A DNA stretch of 64,000 bases, taken from the NCBI GenBank assembly GCA_033239525.1, contig BSYO01000020.1, forward strand, positions 13,270,546 to 13,334,545. The letters are read 5' to 3'. This DNA is from Nepenthes gracilis. Its lineage: Eukaryota > Streptophyta > Magnoliopsida > Caryophyllales > Nepenthaceae. This document shows positions 12,023 through 24,404 of this stretch, piece after piece. The notes beneath the pieces are model-generated. The model was given only the letters and a program-made list of their open reading frames with translations, was not told where the DNA came from and did no database searches. The position numbers and the translations under genes are program-made. Positions within the stretch are counted from its first letter, which is position 1, and each line of letters starts with the position of its first letter.

Positions 12023-14561
12023 TACGCGGACTGGATAAATTAAACACCACATGAATATAATGTCCGTCAACAACTAAATACAAATCATAATAAACCATAA
12101 TATATATATATGTATAAATAAAACATGCACAGAATCCAAAATTATACCACAATATTGGTGGCTCCAACACCGACCCAAAAATACGACATCAAACCTTTAA
12201 TAAGAAAAGATGCTTATAAAAATATCAATTCAACATATACATGCATATCCAATGATATCGTAGAAGCAAAAAACATCCCTAACAAACTTTCTTGGACTAA
12301 ATATGAAATATCATATTTCACTTCCATAAAATAATTCAATATAAAATAATAATCCTATCCATGATCAAACATAATACCGATAGTTTCGGACATCACAAAA
12401 TACCACACGAGCTTAATATCGCCTAAAAATTCATAATACATCAAAAGCTATATCCGAAAACCAAACTAACTAATCTACAATAAGTAAAATGAGCTAAACC
12501 TGTCCAAAATATAACAATACCTAAATGTTAGAGCCAACAAGTCTAAACTCTTCCGAATCTTTGATCTAGCTTGTTGGGTAAAAACTCCAACATCTCCTAT
12601 TCATCTGAAGGTTAGTAAAAATAATAAAAAAGTGGACCAAATACTCAATAAGATATAAAAATAAATAAAGAACAAATACAATATATTTTTAAAATAAATT
12701 GAATGAATGGACTATGATCATAATGTATATATAATATAAAATATGATCAAATAATATTTTCAAAACACATTTAATTTTTTCTTATTTTATTTCTAATTTC
12801 TTTAACTTTCAAACATATAGAAAATTTATTCATCTTTGGAGATCAGAGCTAGTATACCTTACCAACTAATAGAACATTTAATCGATATCTAGATTGTATT
12901 AATCCACATAATTAAAGGCCAAAATCGCACAATATAGTGGTACTTCTTCCTTATTTATATCCCGAAAATAGGATGAATTATATTCAATCCATATAAATCA
13001 ATGACCTTATCTTTCTTGTTTTCAGCCTGAAAATAGGATGTTACTACCTATTATCTCCTAATAAATTGGGTAAAAATCACATAACGATTCATATTTAGAC
13101 AACAATCTACATTCTAATATCTTATGGTATGTTAGGGAATACTATCATCTGAAATAAAAATCATAAGTCCAATTTCATGATTTCTTTTCATATTTGTCAT
13201 TATGTTAGGGAATACTATCATCTAAAATAAAAATCATAAGTCTAATTTCATGATTTCTTTTTATATTTCACATTGGAACTCTACACAAATATTCATAGTC
13301 TTTTTTCCTTGATTTTTCCTCCTGGAGAAAATACCAAAATAGATAATAGATTACAGAGTTATAATTTCTTGATACAGATATATAATTGCATATTTTTGAG
13401 AATGCAGATACATATTTCATATTCTTTTAATCTTGTATAGATACATATTTTCATATTTATATGGACTAAAATCTTAAGTTTTAATAGATTCTTTTCCATA
13501 AAAAGTAAATATGTAGATAATCAATGACTTCAATATAAAAGGACCATAAATTATAATTCTCAAATTCCAATTATACAAAATCTTTGTACATATTTGCTGA
13601 TATAAAATAGGAACCAAATACTGAAAAATAATATATAATTTATGATACATTTAATCCCCAAAATCTCAAATCCCAATATAAAACCACCAAATAATCGGTT
13701 AAACATACATTCATGTATAGAATAAATAGATGGATATATAAAAATAATATGTATGCTAGTAAAATCTTCAAACAATAGTCAAATATTATCAAACACGAAA
13801 TCAGACCGAAGATAGAGTTAGAAAGCACTTGCCTCTCCCTTTCTGCCATACACGTGCCCTCTTTCTTTTCCTCCCTTCTCCCTCCTGCTTCGCGTTCGCC
13901 TCTGCCTACTTCCCTTTCCTCCCTCCTCCTTCCCCTCTCCACCTCCTCCTCTACGCACCGAAACCCCCTCTTTCTCTTCACCATGCCTCAACCTATTTTC
14001 CCACTATTAAACCGATTATTTTAAAAATCGGCACATATAACCCCAAAATTAGCATCTACAAGGAAAATGGAAGAATTTACTTGCCTTAATTTCACCGATT
14101 TTCTCCAACAATAGCGGCGAATGGACAATGGCAATTTTGCTTCGATTTGTGATTCCTCTCTCTACTCACACCGATGCATGAAATGGAAGATAGCACCACA
14201 AAGAGGACTTGCCAGCTTTCACTCTTGACAATAGGACCTCCGATGGTGGCAACCCGCACCGATCTCCCCCTCTCCTTTCTTTGCCCTTCTTTTTTCCTTC
14301 TCTCTTCCCGAAACCCTCCTAATTCCTATTTTCTTTTTTTTTTCTTATATATATATATATATTATATTTTCTATTTTTATTTTTTTATTTTAAAATCTAA
14401 ATCGATGCTTGGACAACAGTACGGGCACGATTCGGTCACCACTCTACAATTTGATCATTCCTCAAAATCTCACAATATTTAATTAATTTTTATCGTATCT
14501 ATATTAGCCAAAAAATAATAAATAACCCCAATTAAATTGGATAAAAATTTGAGATATTATA
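12023..14561 (-). repeat. 5' LTR of the LARD-like element
   Basis: Adjoins the primer binding site at 12010-12020. Homologous to 7000-9471 throughout. It contains a local tandem duplication near 13130-13275 (two copies of GTTAGGGAATACTATCATCT and following bases, period about 71 bp) that the other LTR lacks, so the duplication arose after insertion. Confidence 0.75.
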
Positions 14562-15238
14562 TTTGATTTTGATTTTTGATTTTGTCAAATTGGTCAAATT
14601 GATTCATGTCAAAAAAAAATATAGTTCATGGTTTGATTACTCAAACCAAAAACACCCCTAAATCTTAGTATAAATCGATAAATAGAGCACTGTATTATCT
14701 AAAATAGGTGTCAAAACCATTTTTCTCCTAACATTGATGTTAAAATGCATCGTAGTCATACAAACATCGAGATTTGCGGACAATTAACGAGTTAATTAGT
14801 TTAGGTGATTTGTTGACATCAATACAGAAATGTAAAAGTCTAAATTTTTAAGTTTTAAAAAAATTGAAAGATATTTAAATACTTTTAAAGATTTTACTTT
14901 TTATAATATAAATATTTTAATATTATATAAAAATAAAAAATAATTATTTTTATATATTTTTAATATTTTTTTATTACCTTGAAATCTGACTAGTCTCCTG
15001 TTTTTTAAATCCAATGGTCTTTAAAAAATAAAAATGATGGAGCGTCTGTTACTCCGAACAACGTGAGCCTAAATTAATTGCAAAGTCAATGGTATGAGTG
15101 ATGTAATAGAAAAAAATATATTATCTTTTTATTTTTGATAATATATATATATTTATTACCATAGAATCTACGTGGTTTGAATTTTTTATTACCTAAAAAT
15201 GTGAGCCTGAATTGACTGCAAAGTTAGAGATCATATTT
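14562..15238. other. AT-rich intergenic sequence
   Basis: Starts with what may be the continuation of the dispersed repeat cut at 7000. From 14960 on it shares blocks with 1560-1760. No coding signal seen. Confidence 0.4.
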
Positions 15239-15855
15239 TGTAAGATATAAATTTAAAAATTATTTTAATAATGTAAAGTTTAATTAAATTAATTAATTTT
15301 AAGATTAATTAAAATTTTAGATCAAAATTTAAATATTGGATCGAAATGAGTTAAATTAGAGTAGCGCTTGATGTGTACTTGACTCATGTATGAATGTGTT
15401 TTAAACAAAATACTCACACTTGAAGCGTGTGCAAGTGACGCTGGTATATATTTAGACCAAAATATTAGTATATGATGAATACTTATTAGATAATCTTGCA
15501 TAGCACAGAATTAGCATGTAAATCTTAATTTTTTATTCGTAATTTATGACATTATTATATATATTGAGTCAATTTGAATAATAATTATAAAATAAAATTT
15601 GAAAAAAATCAAATTAAAGGGAATTAGGCCATTGTTAATTGGCGTCCCTCTCTACGCTCGTGCTTGTTTGAGACAGTAGCTGTGCACCTAATAAGTACTT
15701 ATGAGACACTTGTGTATATTTTAGGTAAAATATAGGACGCCTAAGGTTCTCTTGTAAGGTAAGTAGTTTCGTTAAATTTCGAGGACAAAATTTTATAAGT
15801 GGGGGAGCATTGTAAGGTACATGTATTAAAAATATGATAAATTCTAGTAATTAAA
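15239..15855 (+). mobile_element. Gypsy-type fragments: LTR start, 3' internal end and second LTR start
   Basis: An LTR start (TGTAAGATATAAATT) at 15239 matches the LTR at the window start. At 15774-15810 lies the conserved 3' internal end of plant Ty3/gypsy elements (AATTTCGAGGACAAAATT and the purine tract AAGTGGGGGAGCAT), followed at 15811 by another LTR start, TGTAAGGTAC. Everything between is deleted or unrecognisable. Copia gag sequence takes over after about 15855. Confidence 0.6.
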
Positions 15856-15885
15856 CCCAACAATGTCATGCCTTAAAAGCAAATG

Positions 15886-16720
15886 CAATATTAAGTGATG
15901 AAAAAGAAGAAGATATTGAAAGATGTACTGACGAAGGCCAAGCCAAATATATGGCTTTTTTAACCTTATTGTGTGGCAATGATGAGCATCCAGTAGAATA
16001 TTTTAATCATTCTAATGACTCTAATGATGAGTTAAAAGTTGAATTTGATTGGTTTAAAAAAAGTATATGATAAACTGTTTAGGAAATGATTAAAAGTAAA
16101 GAAAATAAATAAAATCTTAAATAGTAGGTTCATAGATTTGGAAAAAGAAAATGCAGAAGTTATAACCCAATTGAATAGTGCCACAAAGATACATCATGAT
16201 TTGGAAATAAAAAACATTTCCTTAATCGAAAAAATTAAATCCCTAGAAATGGAGCTTAAAAACACTAAGAATGACATGAGTATATTTTCAAGTAGATCAC
16301 AAAAACTTGAACACATATTGGGTCTTGGAAAACTTGTTGGAAATAAAAAGGTTTTCGGGCATATTGAGAATATTTCCCAATATGGCGCGCAACCTAAAAC
16401 TATTTTTATTCCCGCTACAAAAATTTCACACAAAAACGCTAACACATCTAAAATCACTTAGTCAATATCTCAATGTGTGGATAAAAGATTTAACTCAAAT
16501 CATTTGCCTAATTCATATAGCCAAAAAGTTATGAACAAACCTATTAAGTTTGTACCTACTTGCCATGGGTGCGGCATTATTGGTCATATTCATCCCTATT
16601 ACCCTATAACATCTTTTCAAAATAATTTTCGGTAAAATCCAACGATAGAAAATCTTATCAATCATATTCACCTTCTAAAAATTCAAGTGACACATTTAAC
16701 CAAAATGATAAAATGTAGTA
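15886..16720 (+). pseudogene. Copia gag remnant, C-terminal half with coiled coil and zinc knuckle
   Basis: A broken frame encodes an acidic stretch (DEKEEDIERCTDEGQ), then a heptad-rich coiled coil (16138-16330) with conserved EKENAEV and SLIEKIKSLE blocks. It then reaches a CCHC zinc knuckle at about 16558-16600, read as CHGCGIIGHIHPYY, whose last cysteine is replaced. Stops and frameshifts show it is dead. Such a gag, with a long coiled coil between its N-terminal domain and zinc knuckle, is typical of plant Ty1/copia (Sirevirus-like) elements. Only about 150 bp separate the gag end from the purine tracts preceding the LTR, so no protease, integrase or reverse transcriptase is present. Confidence 0.7.
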
Positions 16721-16767
16721 AGAAACTGTGATCAAGAAGAGTTAGCTTCATTACCTCTTGGCCATTC

Positions 16768-16950
16768 GTGACAAAAAGGGAGAGTAGATTTCTATTCTTC
16801 GGGAAGATTATCCCTATTAGGTGGAGTTAAATATTTTTTTTTTTTTTTTTTATTTTTGTGACAAAAAGGAGGACTATTTCTGTTATTTTTTAATCTTGTT
16901 ATTTTTGTGAGGGGGAGATATTGTCATTTGTGTGAGGGGGGTTCCTTTTT
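16768..16950 (+). other. Multiple polypurine tracts before the copia 3' LTR
   Basis: Four purine-rich runs follow one another: GACAAAAAGGGAGAG, GACAAAAAGGAGGAC, GTGAGGGGGAGAT and GTGTGAGGGGGG. Repeated polypurine tracts ahead of the 3' LTR are a described trait of Sireviruses. Some 280 bp still separate them from the LTR start at 17230. Confidence 0.5.
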
Positions 16951-17229
16951 TACTTTGTTGCTACTGCCTTATCATATTATATTATCTTGTATTATGTCAT
17001 TCTGTACTAACCCTATTTGACCAGGCAATATAGTTACAATATCAATGCAGCAGTCACAGCATCGACATAATAGTGCTAATTCTTTTTACGTTGTCTTATT
17101 GTATTATCTATATTTCTCATTAGTTATAGATTTTTATGTACATGGGTTCTATCTCGGTGGTGTCTAAACCCGTGCTTCTCTTATATTTTTATTTTTTGAA
17201 TTTTATCACGGAATTGTAAAGAGAAAAAT

Positions 17230-18312
17230 TGTTAGGGTCATTTTTATGATTGGTATATTCCATGACCTTATATAATCTTATGTCAATATCGGGTTATGTT
17301 TTGTCGAAGTGCTACATTCAACATATGTCCGTTCTGGCTTCCAGGGGTTCTGCACCTGCCGTATGCTCTCCATCCGCTCGAGCCCAAAATCCCGAAGCCC
17401 CGCGCTCTTCATGAGCTCTCTACTCGCTCGAACCCAAAAACCCTAAACCATGCGCTCGTCACGAGCTCGAGCTCAAAATCCCGAAAGGCCCCACTCGCTG
17501 CTCCCCTCCTTTCCGCTCGAGCACACATAGGGTTTCTCATGAAACCCTCGGTGCGCTCGCTGCGTGCTCAAACTGCGCTTGAGCACCGCGACAACATGCA
17601 ATTTTTTTTTAATGTGTTTTTCGAGTCCTCTATAAATATACACCTATAATCAGTTGCCCGAAGGCTTAATTGATGTATTTGGAGCTGTCCCACTTGAGAG
17701 AAAAATTTTTTCTACTCTTTAATCTTCCTCCAAATTGATAAAATTGAAACTACTACATACAATATCATCGTGCTTCATGTTAACGGTTTTTCTCACCATT
17801 TATCTTTATCGTTTAAATACTTCCACCCTTCTACCTTCGTTGGAGATTTCGGTACGTTGAAAAAGGGGTTCCGATTGTGTTTGGCAATTCAAGTGGCTCG
17901 AGAGGGAAGATTGATGTGAAGACCAGAAGGTATCCGATTCCGTTATTCTGGACAAATCCAAGGAGTTTCTTGGTATGGATTATAAAATGGGAGTAAGTCG
18001 GCTAGGTTAACACGTCGTTACCACCCGATCTATAAGTTGATTTTCATAATACATTGCTTTCCTGATTGTTGAATTTCGGATGGTTTTTCTTGATTACCGT
18101 GAGTATCAAGTTTTCCCTTCGTCACCAAAAAGATTATCTTTTTATCATTATTATTGCTTTCTTTTTATGCTCGTGTCGCCCGTATCATATAGATATAAAT
18201 ATTTTTTACGTATATTAAATATTTAATTTTTATTACCTCCGCTATTATTGTACGGGGTCAAAACTTGATTGTAACTTTATTGTATAATTTGGGATGAAAA
18301 GTCCTTTTTTCA
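17230..18312 (+). repeat. Copia family A LTR, copy 1 (3' LTR)
   Basis: Begins TGTTAGGGTCAT and ends CTTTTTTCA (1083 bp). U3 carries four GCTCGAGC or GCTCGAAC palindromic motifs (17376, 17426, 17465 and about 17513), mostly about 50 bp apart, before the TATA box TATAAATA (17631-17638). The flanking 5-mers AAAAT and AAATC do not match, as expected for a 3' LTR whose 5' partner is lost. The apparent ORF at 17296-17649 is LTR sequence. Confidence 0.85.
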
Positions 18313-20217
18313 AAATCTGTTTGATTTTGTTTTCATTCAAAGTGTCCTAATAAGGTTGTCTATATATTCTTGTTTGGGACTGAGATGTGAAACCTGCCCA
18401 TGCCTTTATTTTTTTAGTTTTTTAGTTAGCTGTTAACAGTTGAATGGGTATTTTGGACAGACTATAATACCTCCATTTCTCTTTTCTTAGTATATTTTTT
18501 TGGTGAAACACGGAATAAATACCTTCATGTCTCTTCCCAATATTATTTTCTTCTAATGCCCAATTACGAAGCATGTCTCATCGGTTATTCATAGTTATGT
18601 TGGATGTTCGTGGCCTCATGAACAATCGGATAGAGCCATTTGTTGTACATGCATTAGATGGAAAGGGAGAAGACCTAATCATGTAGCCTAAAATATCCTT
18701 GTTATAATTATATATTATATTTGAAATGATGATAATAAATGTTTTCCAACGTCCACAATTCATGTGATCCTAAGTAAGCCATTCATTCCATTCTAAGTTT
18801 CATTGTTGCAAAATTCTCACCATGCCGGTGGAGGTCTATTGGGTTTTTTCAATATCGTTTTCATGACATATATATTTAAATGATCAATATATATTTATCT
18901 ATACTGTAAAATTTTAGAAAAATCAGGACCCTTAGTCAAAATATAAAGCCATTTGTGAGTTATATTGCAAGTAATAGGAAGGATTCTATTTTTTTTGTTG
19001 AACTTCTTGACCTTTGGTAGTCCATTACCTGTACCTGCCCCAATAAAATCACTTTGAAAACGTGGGTCTCTCAATTCACGAAGGTGGAATTTGTTATTAG
19101 GCATTTTATGTGGTGTTAGTACATGGCATAAATATAACCCGACTTCCAATTCCCTGGACTTCATCTTTTAGAGTCTTATAACTCTTGTGGTGTTCATTGT
19201 CAAATCGAATTAGAGATTTTTCAATCGAATTAGAAAGTCAACTAATTTTATCTTATTAAGGATCCTATGTGTTACTTTATTTTTTAGCTAGCTACCAAAA
19301 AATCAACTGGATGAGTATGCCAGACTCACCATCTCAAAATTCCTTCATGATGCTGATTTTGTAGGGATGAAGAATCCATGCAACAGTTTTTTTTTTTTTA
19401 TATATTAGTTTACAGAAGTATCAAGGATGTGATATGTATTAGAATGGGATGTTCATGACCTTATGAGGAGTGAGACAAAGCTCTAAATTAAGCCCATGTT
19501 AGATGGAAAGGAAAAGGCCATCTACGAAGACTATCAAAAATTACGTTGGCTATCAAAATTTATTATAGTGATAAGGCTTGGAATAAATGTATTCTTGACT
19601 GTGATTACTCTCATTTGATCATTATTTAACAATTCAAAGTATTTAGACCATTATTACATTTGAAACGTGTGAAAATATGTCATATATGATTACTTTAATC
19701 CAAAATTTATAATAGTACATTTTATAATTAAAATTAGGCCGATTTTGACCGGCTATAGTCATTTTAAATTTTAAATATTTTTGTTTTTAAATTCTCATTT
19801 ACCTAGAAATGACCTAAAACCAAAAATTACGGAAAAGAATGCATTTAAATAAAAAGTGATATAAAAACATTAAAAAAAATAATATTTATAATAAGAATTT
19901 ATTTACACAAAAAATGGTTTATGGTATTTTAGAAAAAAAAAAACTAGATTTATATTGAAAAATCAAAACTTTTATGTTTAGATTAAATCTTAATGCATTT
20001 GGACTGATCTTACCGGTTTAAAATATTTAACCCGGTTTATAATCATTAAAAATTTATTAGGCCTAAATTTTTTACTATATTTATTTATAATATTTATATC
20101 CATTAATCCTACTTTATAAAATTTGTGATCAGTAGCACTGATTTTGATCGATTTTACCCAAATATATGTCACAAATTTACAATTTTATAATTTAACCTCT
20201 AAACACATGTTAGAGCA
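18313..20217. other. Unassigned AT-rich region with an internal repeat pair
   Basis: Segments 18595-18770 and 19425-19600 resemble each other (GATGTTCRTGRCCT, TTAGATGGAAAGG, AATAAATGT). A minus-strand open stretch at 18895-19164 is not recognised and has no start or splice support. Otherwise I see nothing. Confidence 0.3.
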
Positions 20218-20227
20218 TCATCCATAT

Positions 20228-20432
20228 GGATTGAGGGGTGTCTTTCTCTCCAGGGGAGAAGGACCGTCCTTCTCTTAATCTGAGTTGTCAGATGTAAAAT
20301 CCGACGGTTACGTATTTTAGATGATTAAATTTAAAATCGAACGACCCATGTTATATTATCCATTCAAAACGTGTGGGCCGTCGAATTTTACATCCGATGG
20401 TTCAGATGAGGAGAATGACGCCCCCCGGATCC
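20228..20432. mobile_element. MITE, copy 1, with 10-bp flanking duplication
   Basis: A 205-bp non-coding element with terminal inverted repeats (GGATTGAGGGG at the left; CCCCCCGGATCC at the right), an inner palindrome GGAGAAGGACCGTCCTTCTC, and the direct repeat TCATCCATAT on both sides (20218-20227 and 20433-20442). A 9-10 bp duplication suggests a Mutator-like (MULE) MITE. Confidence 0.8.
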
Positions 20433-20770
20433 TCATCCATATATCCAAAGCTTATTAAGGCAAGTATGTTATATAATTCAATACCAAATACTCCAAAGGA
20501 TGCCCTTCGTGCTTTATTTATTTCAAAGCATGTGTTTTAATTCAGGAACGACATTTTTTGTTTTAAAAGCAAGAAAGCTGCAATGTGTAGCACCTATAAT
20601 GCAACTCTATGTCATTGAATCAACTATGATTTAATGGTTAAAAATAATATATCAAAATTATATAGTATATAAATATTTTTATCTAAAACTTTTAAAAATA
20701 TTAAAATATCTAAATATTAATATGATAAATAATAATAATAATATATTATTTAATATTTTTTTAATAATAG

Positions 20771-20806
20771 TTTTTACCCATTGGATTGAGATCCAATGGG
20801 TAAAAA
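20771..20806. repeat. Perfect 16-bp hairpin
   Basis: Arms TTTTTACCCATTGGAT and ATCCAATGGGTAAAAA are perfect reverse complements around the loop TGAG. It lies in 20443-21630, an AT-rich stretch with no other recognised feature. It could be the centre of a MITE or a chance stem. Confidence 0.7.
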
Positions 20807-21639
20807 GGCAGTCACAGGGGCTGCAGTTTTCAAGCACATCGTAGCCCCCTTTACCTATAGCACTATGATTTATCAAATAAATATTTTTATTGAGAGAATG
20901 TATGACTTTTTTATTAATTAATAAATAAGCAATATATTTATATTATTATTGTGAGATTACAATTTTTATTAATTTAATCAATATATGTCATGTCTTATAA
21001 GATATTTATTAAGCAAAAATCTCCCACTTTTTTTGACTTTTCAAAGATTTGATCAATGATTAATTAAATCTGTTAATATACTTTAATTTGTACTAAATTA
21101 TTGTTCCCAAAGAGTAAGGTCATATGGCCAACTAAATTATCCAATTTATTTAATTTTATTTTCTAAAATTTACTTTACATTGATCAATTTAATAAATTTG
21201 GAATAATTTTTATAAAACATAAATTATAAAAAAATTAATTTTAATTTTAAAAAAATAGATTTAACATAAAATTAGCAACTTTAATTTATAATTAAAATAT
21301 AATATCATACTTAATCTCTTGCAAATATTATTATAAATATATTGGATCAGACGGATTTAAGTCCAATTCAAAGCAAATTTAATAAAAGTTAGATAATTTA
21401 ATTTAACATAAAATATTTTCTGTCATTCAAAATTTGAACAGCATTTGGTTGGTCTAAAGATCACGTACATCCAATATGTCATAGTCGGGATAATTAAGTG
21501 AATGGAATTATGATTTCTCTCAGACGTTAAGGAAATTGTAATTTTTTTTTTTATTTGGGGAAAATTTTCAATTAAAGAATGAAATATTTTTTTAAAAAAA
21601 ATTATAATTATCAATAAAACCGTAGCAAATACCCTAACA

Positions 21640-21871
21640 GGGATTGAGGGGGCATCCTTCTCCCAAGTGGAGAAGGACCGTCCTTCTCTTAATTTGGGCC
21701 GTCGAATATAAAATCCGACGGTTACGTGTTTTGGATGATTAAATTTAAAATCGAACTGTCCACGTTATATTATCCATTCAAAACATGTAGGCCGTCGAAT
21801 TTTACATTCGATGATTCAGATGATGAGAAGGACGGTCCTTCTCCACAAGGAAGAAGGACGCCCCCCATCCC
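21640..21871. mobile_element. MITE, copy 2, same family
   Basis: A 232-bp homologue of 20228-20432 with better kept inverted repeats (GGGATTGAGGGGGCATCC against a right end of GCCCCCCATCCC). Flanked by ACCCTAAC on both sides (21631-21638 and 21872-21879); the ninth base differs (A/G). Non-coding. Confidence 0.8.
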
Positions 21872-22073
21872 ACCCTAACGGTGGTGGTATTATTTATCTT
21901 TAAACTTTATGGAATTGCAATTTTCAATCAGCCTACCCCTAATCATTCCCTAGCCGCTGCCAATAATGCCACAGGTTACCACTCACCATCCACCCGGCGT
22001 AGGGTCATTGAGCCGCTGTGGGTCGGGAAGTCCACCTCTTGTGAGCTAGCAACAAACCGGATGATGGGTGCCT

Positions 22074-22253
22074 ATCTCTTAAAGAAAGACAAAGAGTTAT
22101 TTTACAGATCTATATTATTTATTTTTAAATAAAAATTATAATTTTATAATTAATTTTAATTAATTTTTAAAAAATATTTAAATAATAAATACTTATTTAA
22201 AAATAAATATCTTAAATTTAAAAAATAATTCATTCCATCTCTTTAAGAGACGA
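22074..22253. repeat. Inverted-repeat (MITE-like) element
   Basis: Begins TCTCTTAAAGA and ends TCTTTAAGAGA, with arms matching loosely over about 55 bp and an AT-rich centre. A TTTAAGAGACGAA end with similar AT-rich sequence recurs at 24340-24355. Non-coding. Confidence 0.5.
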
Positions 22254-22965
22254 AGCCGTCCTTGACCCAGCAACAAACCCATGACGATGCCGACTAATGA
22301 CTTTTACCTCTATTTCCTATCATAATCTCAAACATCTAATTTTATATTTTTTTTATATAATTATTATTTATATTATAAACCAAACACTATAATTTCTTTT
22401 AATATTTTATTTCAATAATCTTTATTAAAAAATGAACTATTGAATGTTATTTCATCGTGATAGTCAGCTATACATATATTTCTTAAACTATGTTTTGAAT
22501 TATTTTCTACTGACTTTAACTTTCAAGGATGTATAAGTTTAAAAAAGAAAAAAAAATTCAATGTGGTAAAGTCCAAATGTTACAACGTAATGTTGCGGGT
22601 CGTGTTAGGTTTTCTTTGAAAAGTCTCTAAGATAATCTACGTTGAATAATAGTTTAGGCATGTGGTCCGTTCATAATATATATAATCAAAATCAAATTTT
22701 TAGTCGGTTTTGGATTTACCAAAATGATAAATTTGTTGACTTTTTAGCAGCTTATCGAGTTAGAAATATTTAAAATCTCTTATATGAGTTTATTTATAGT
22801 TATCCTAAAAATTTTATTTAATATCAAATATAATTAACATTATATTATTAAGGAAAGAGTGTTATAAGATTTTTTTTTATTGTTTTAAATAATTTTTCTC
22901 CTTTTATTAACATTAAATTTATATCTTAATTTTCAGCTACAGAATTTAATATCGAAGTTGATTTT
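22254..22965. other. AT-rich spacer
   Basis: No ORF, repeat pair or RNA gene recognised between the inverted-repeat element and the solo LTR. Confidence 0.4.
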
Positions 22966-22970
22966 TGATT

Positions 22971-24058
22971 TGTTAGAGACATTTATCTAATTGGCATATT
23001 CCGTGACCATTTGTATTAGTGTATCAATGTCGTGTTGTGGGTTGTCGGGTTAAAGTCCGTTATGTCCGTTCCGCACTCTAGTCGCTCGAGCCGTCCAAAG
23101 CCCTGCGCTCGCCTGGTGCTCGAACCCCGCTCGAGCCAAAAATCCAGAAGGTACCTAGCTCGCCAAGTGCTCGAACCCCGCTCGAGCCGAAAATCCATAA
23201 GGTACCCGGCTCGCTAGGCGCTCGATACCCGCTCGAGCCGAAAAAATACCCGGGCTGGCGCTCGAGGGTGCGAAAATCCGAGAAGGGTGCCCGCTTGCCT
23301 TCGGCCGCTCGCGCCGCAGGTTTCTTGCCCTACGGCCGCTCGCTCCACTCAGCGCCGATGCAACGGGCAAAATTTTTGAACTATTTTTAGCGCCCTCTAT
23401 AAATACATACCTTAAGTTTCTGAAACCCTAATCACCATTTGACTGAATTTTTCGTGCCTCCTTGGAGAAGAAAGTTTCTAATGCTCCTTTGTTCCTACTT
23501 CTCTTGAAAAAACTTAACATTATAAGATTACTCTTCATGCTCACATAAGTTTTCTCATCAACCTTCTTTCACCATTGAAACATTGCCTTCTACCTTCATT
23601 AGAGATGTTGGTCCGTGAAGAATGAGACTAGATCGTGATTGGCAATTCAAGTGGTTCGAGGGAAGATTAGCGTGAAGACCGGAAGGTGTCCGGTTCCGTT
23701 GCTGCGGGCAAATCTAATGAGTTCCTTGGTAGGGATTACGTGACGGGAGTAAGTCGGCTAGGTTAGCGCGTCGTTACCACCCGGTCTGTAAGTTGATTTT
23801 CATAGTACATTGCTTCCCTGGCCGTTGAAACCCGGGAGTATTTTTCGATTACCGTGGGTATCGAGTTTTCACTTCGTCACAAAAAATACGTTTTTATCAT
23901 TATTATTCATCGTTGTTTATATTGTGCATACTTGTTATCTCGTTAGTATATAATTCTAAATATCCTTTACGTGTATCGGATATTTATTTATTGTTGCTTT
24001 CTATAATTTTTGAGGTCTAAACTTGATTGTTCACGTTAGCACAAAAAGTACTTTTTTA
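22971..24058 (+). mobile_element. Copia family A solo LTR, copy 2
   Basis: A 1088-bp LTR beginning TGTTAGAGAC and ending CTTTTTTA (terminal CA mutated to TA). Flanked by a perfect 5-bp target duplication TGATT (22966-22970 and 24059-24063), so it is a solo LTR left by recombination. U3 has a 51-bp tandem repeat (units starting near 23121, 23172 and 23223), each with CGCTCGAGCC, before the TATA box at 23398-23405. Apparent ORFs at 23016-23370 are LTR sequence. Confidence 0.9.
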
Positions 24059-24404
24059 TGATTAAATAAAAATCAAAGTTGAAAACACATTTTTAAACCT
24101 TATCTTTTACAAACAATATTATAAGAGAGTTTGTAGATCTTTTCAAGTCTATTTCTCCAAATTTCCAAACAATATTAGATTCTCCAAATCTAAATCATAT
24201 ATTTTAAAAGAAAAATATTTATTATTTAATAACTAAATTTAACTAATTTTTATATTTTTTTAAAAAAATAATTAAATTATAATTATTTATTTTATAATAA
24301 ATAATTTAAATCTAAAAAATAACTATATTTATTTTTTGTTTAAGAGACGAAACCTCTTATCCACAATTACTAAATACTCACTTATTTTATACCCCTGCCG
24401 TCTA

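Larger units (their letters stand above)
7000..14561 (-). mobile_element. Gypsy-type LTR retrotransposon with non-coding interior (LARD-like)
   Basis: Two direct repeats of about 2.5 kb (7000-9471 and 12023-14561) flank a 2.5 kb interior. On the minus strand the interior starts with a primer binding site, TGGTATCAGAG (12010-12020 reversed), matching initiator tRNA-Met. It ends with a degenerate polypurine tract AAGTAGAGAAAAA directly before the left LTR, which begins TGTAATATTCTG. No gag or pol could be read in the interior, which is strongly C-poor on the coding strand, so this is a LARD-like derivative or an extremely decayed element. A hand-aligned 225-bp LTR segment differs at about 33 sites, nearly all transitions, which points to an old insertion. 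Confidence 0.75.
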
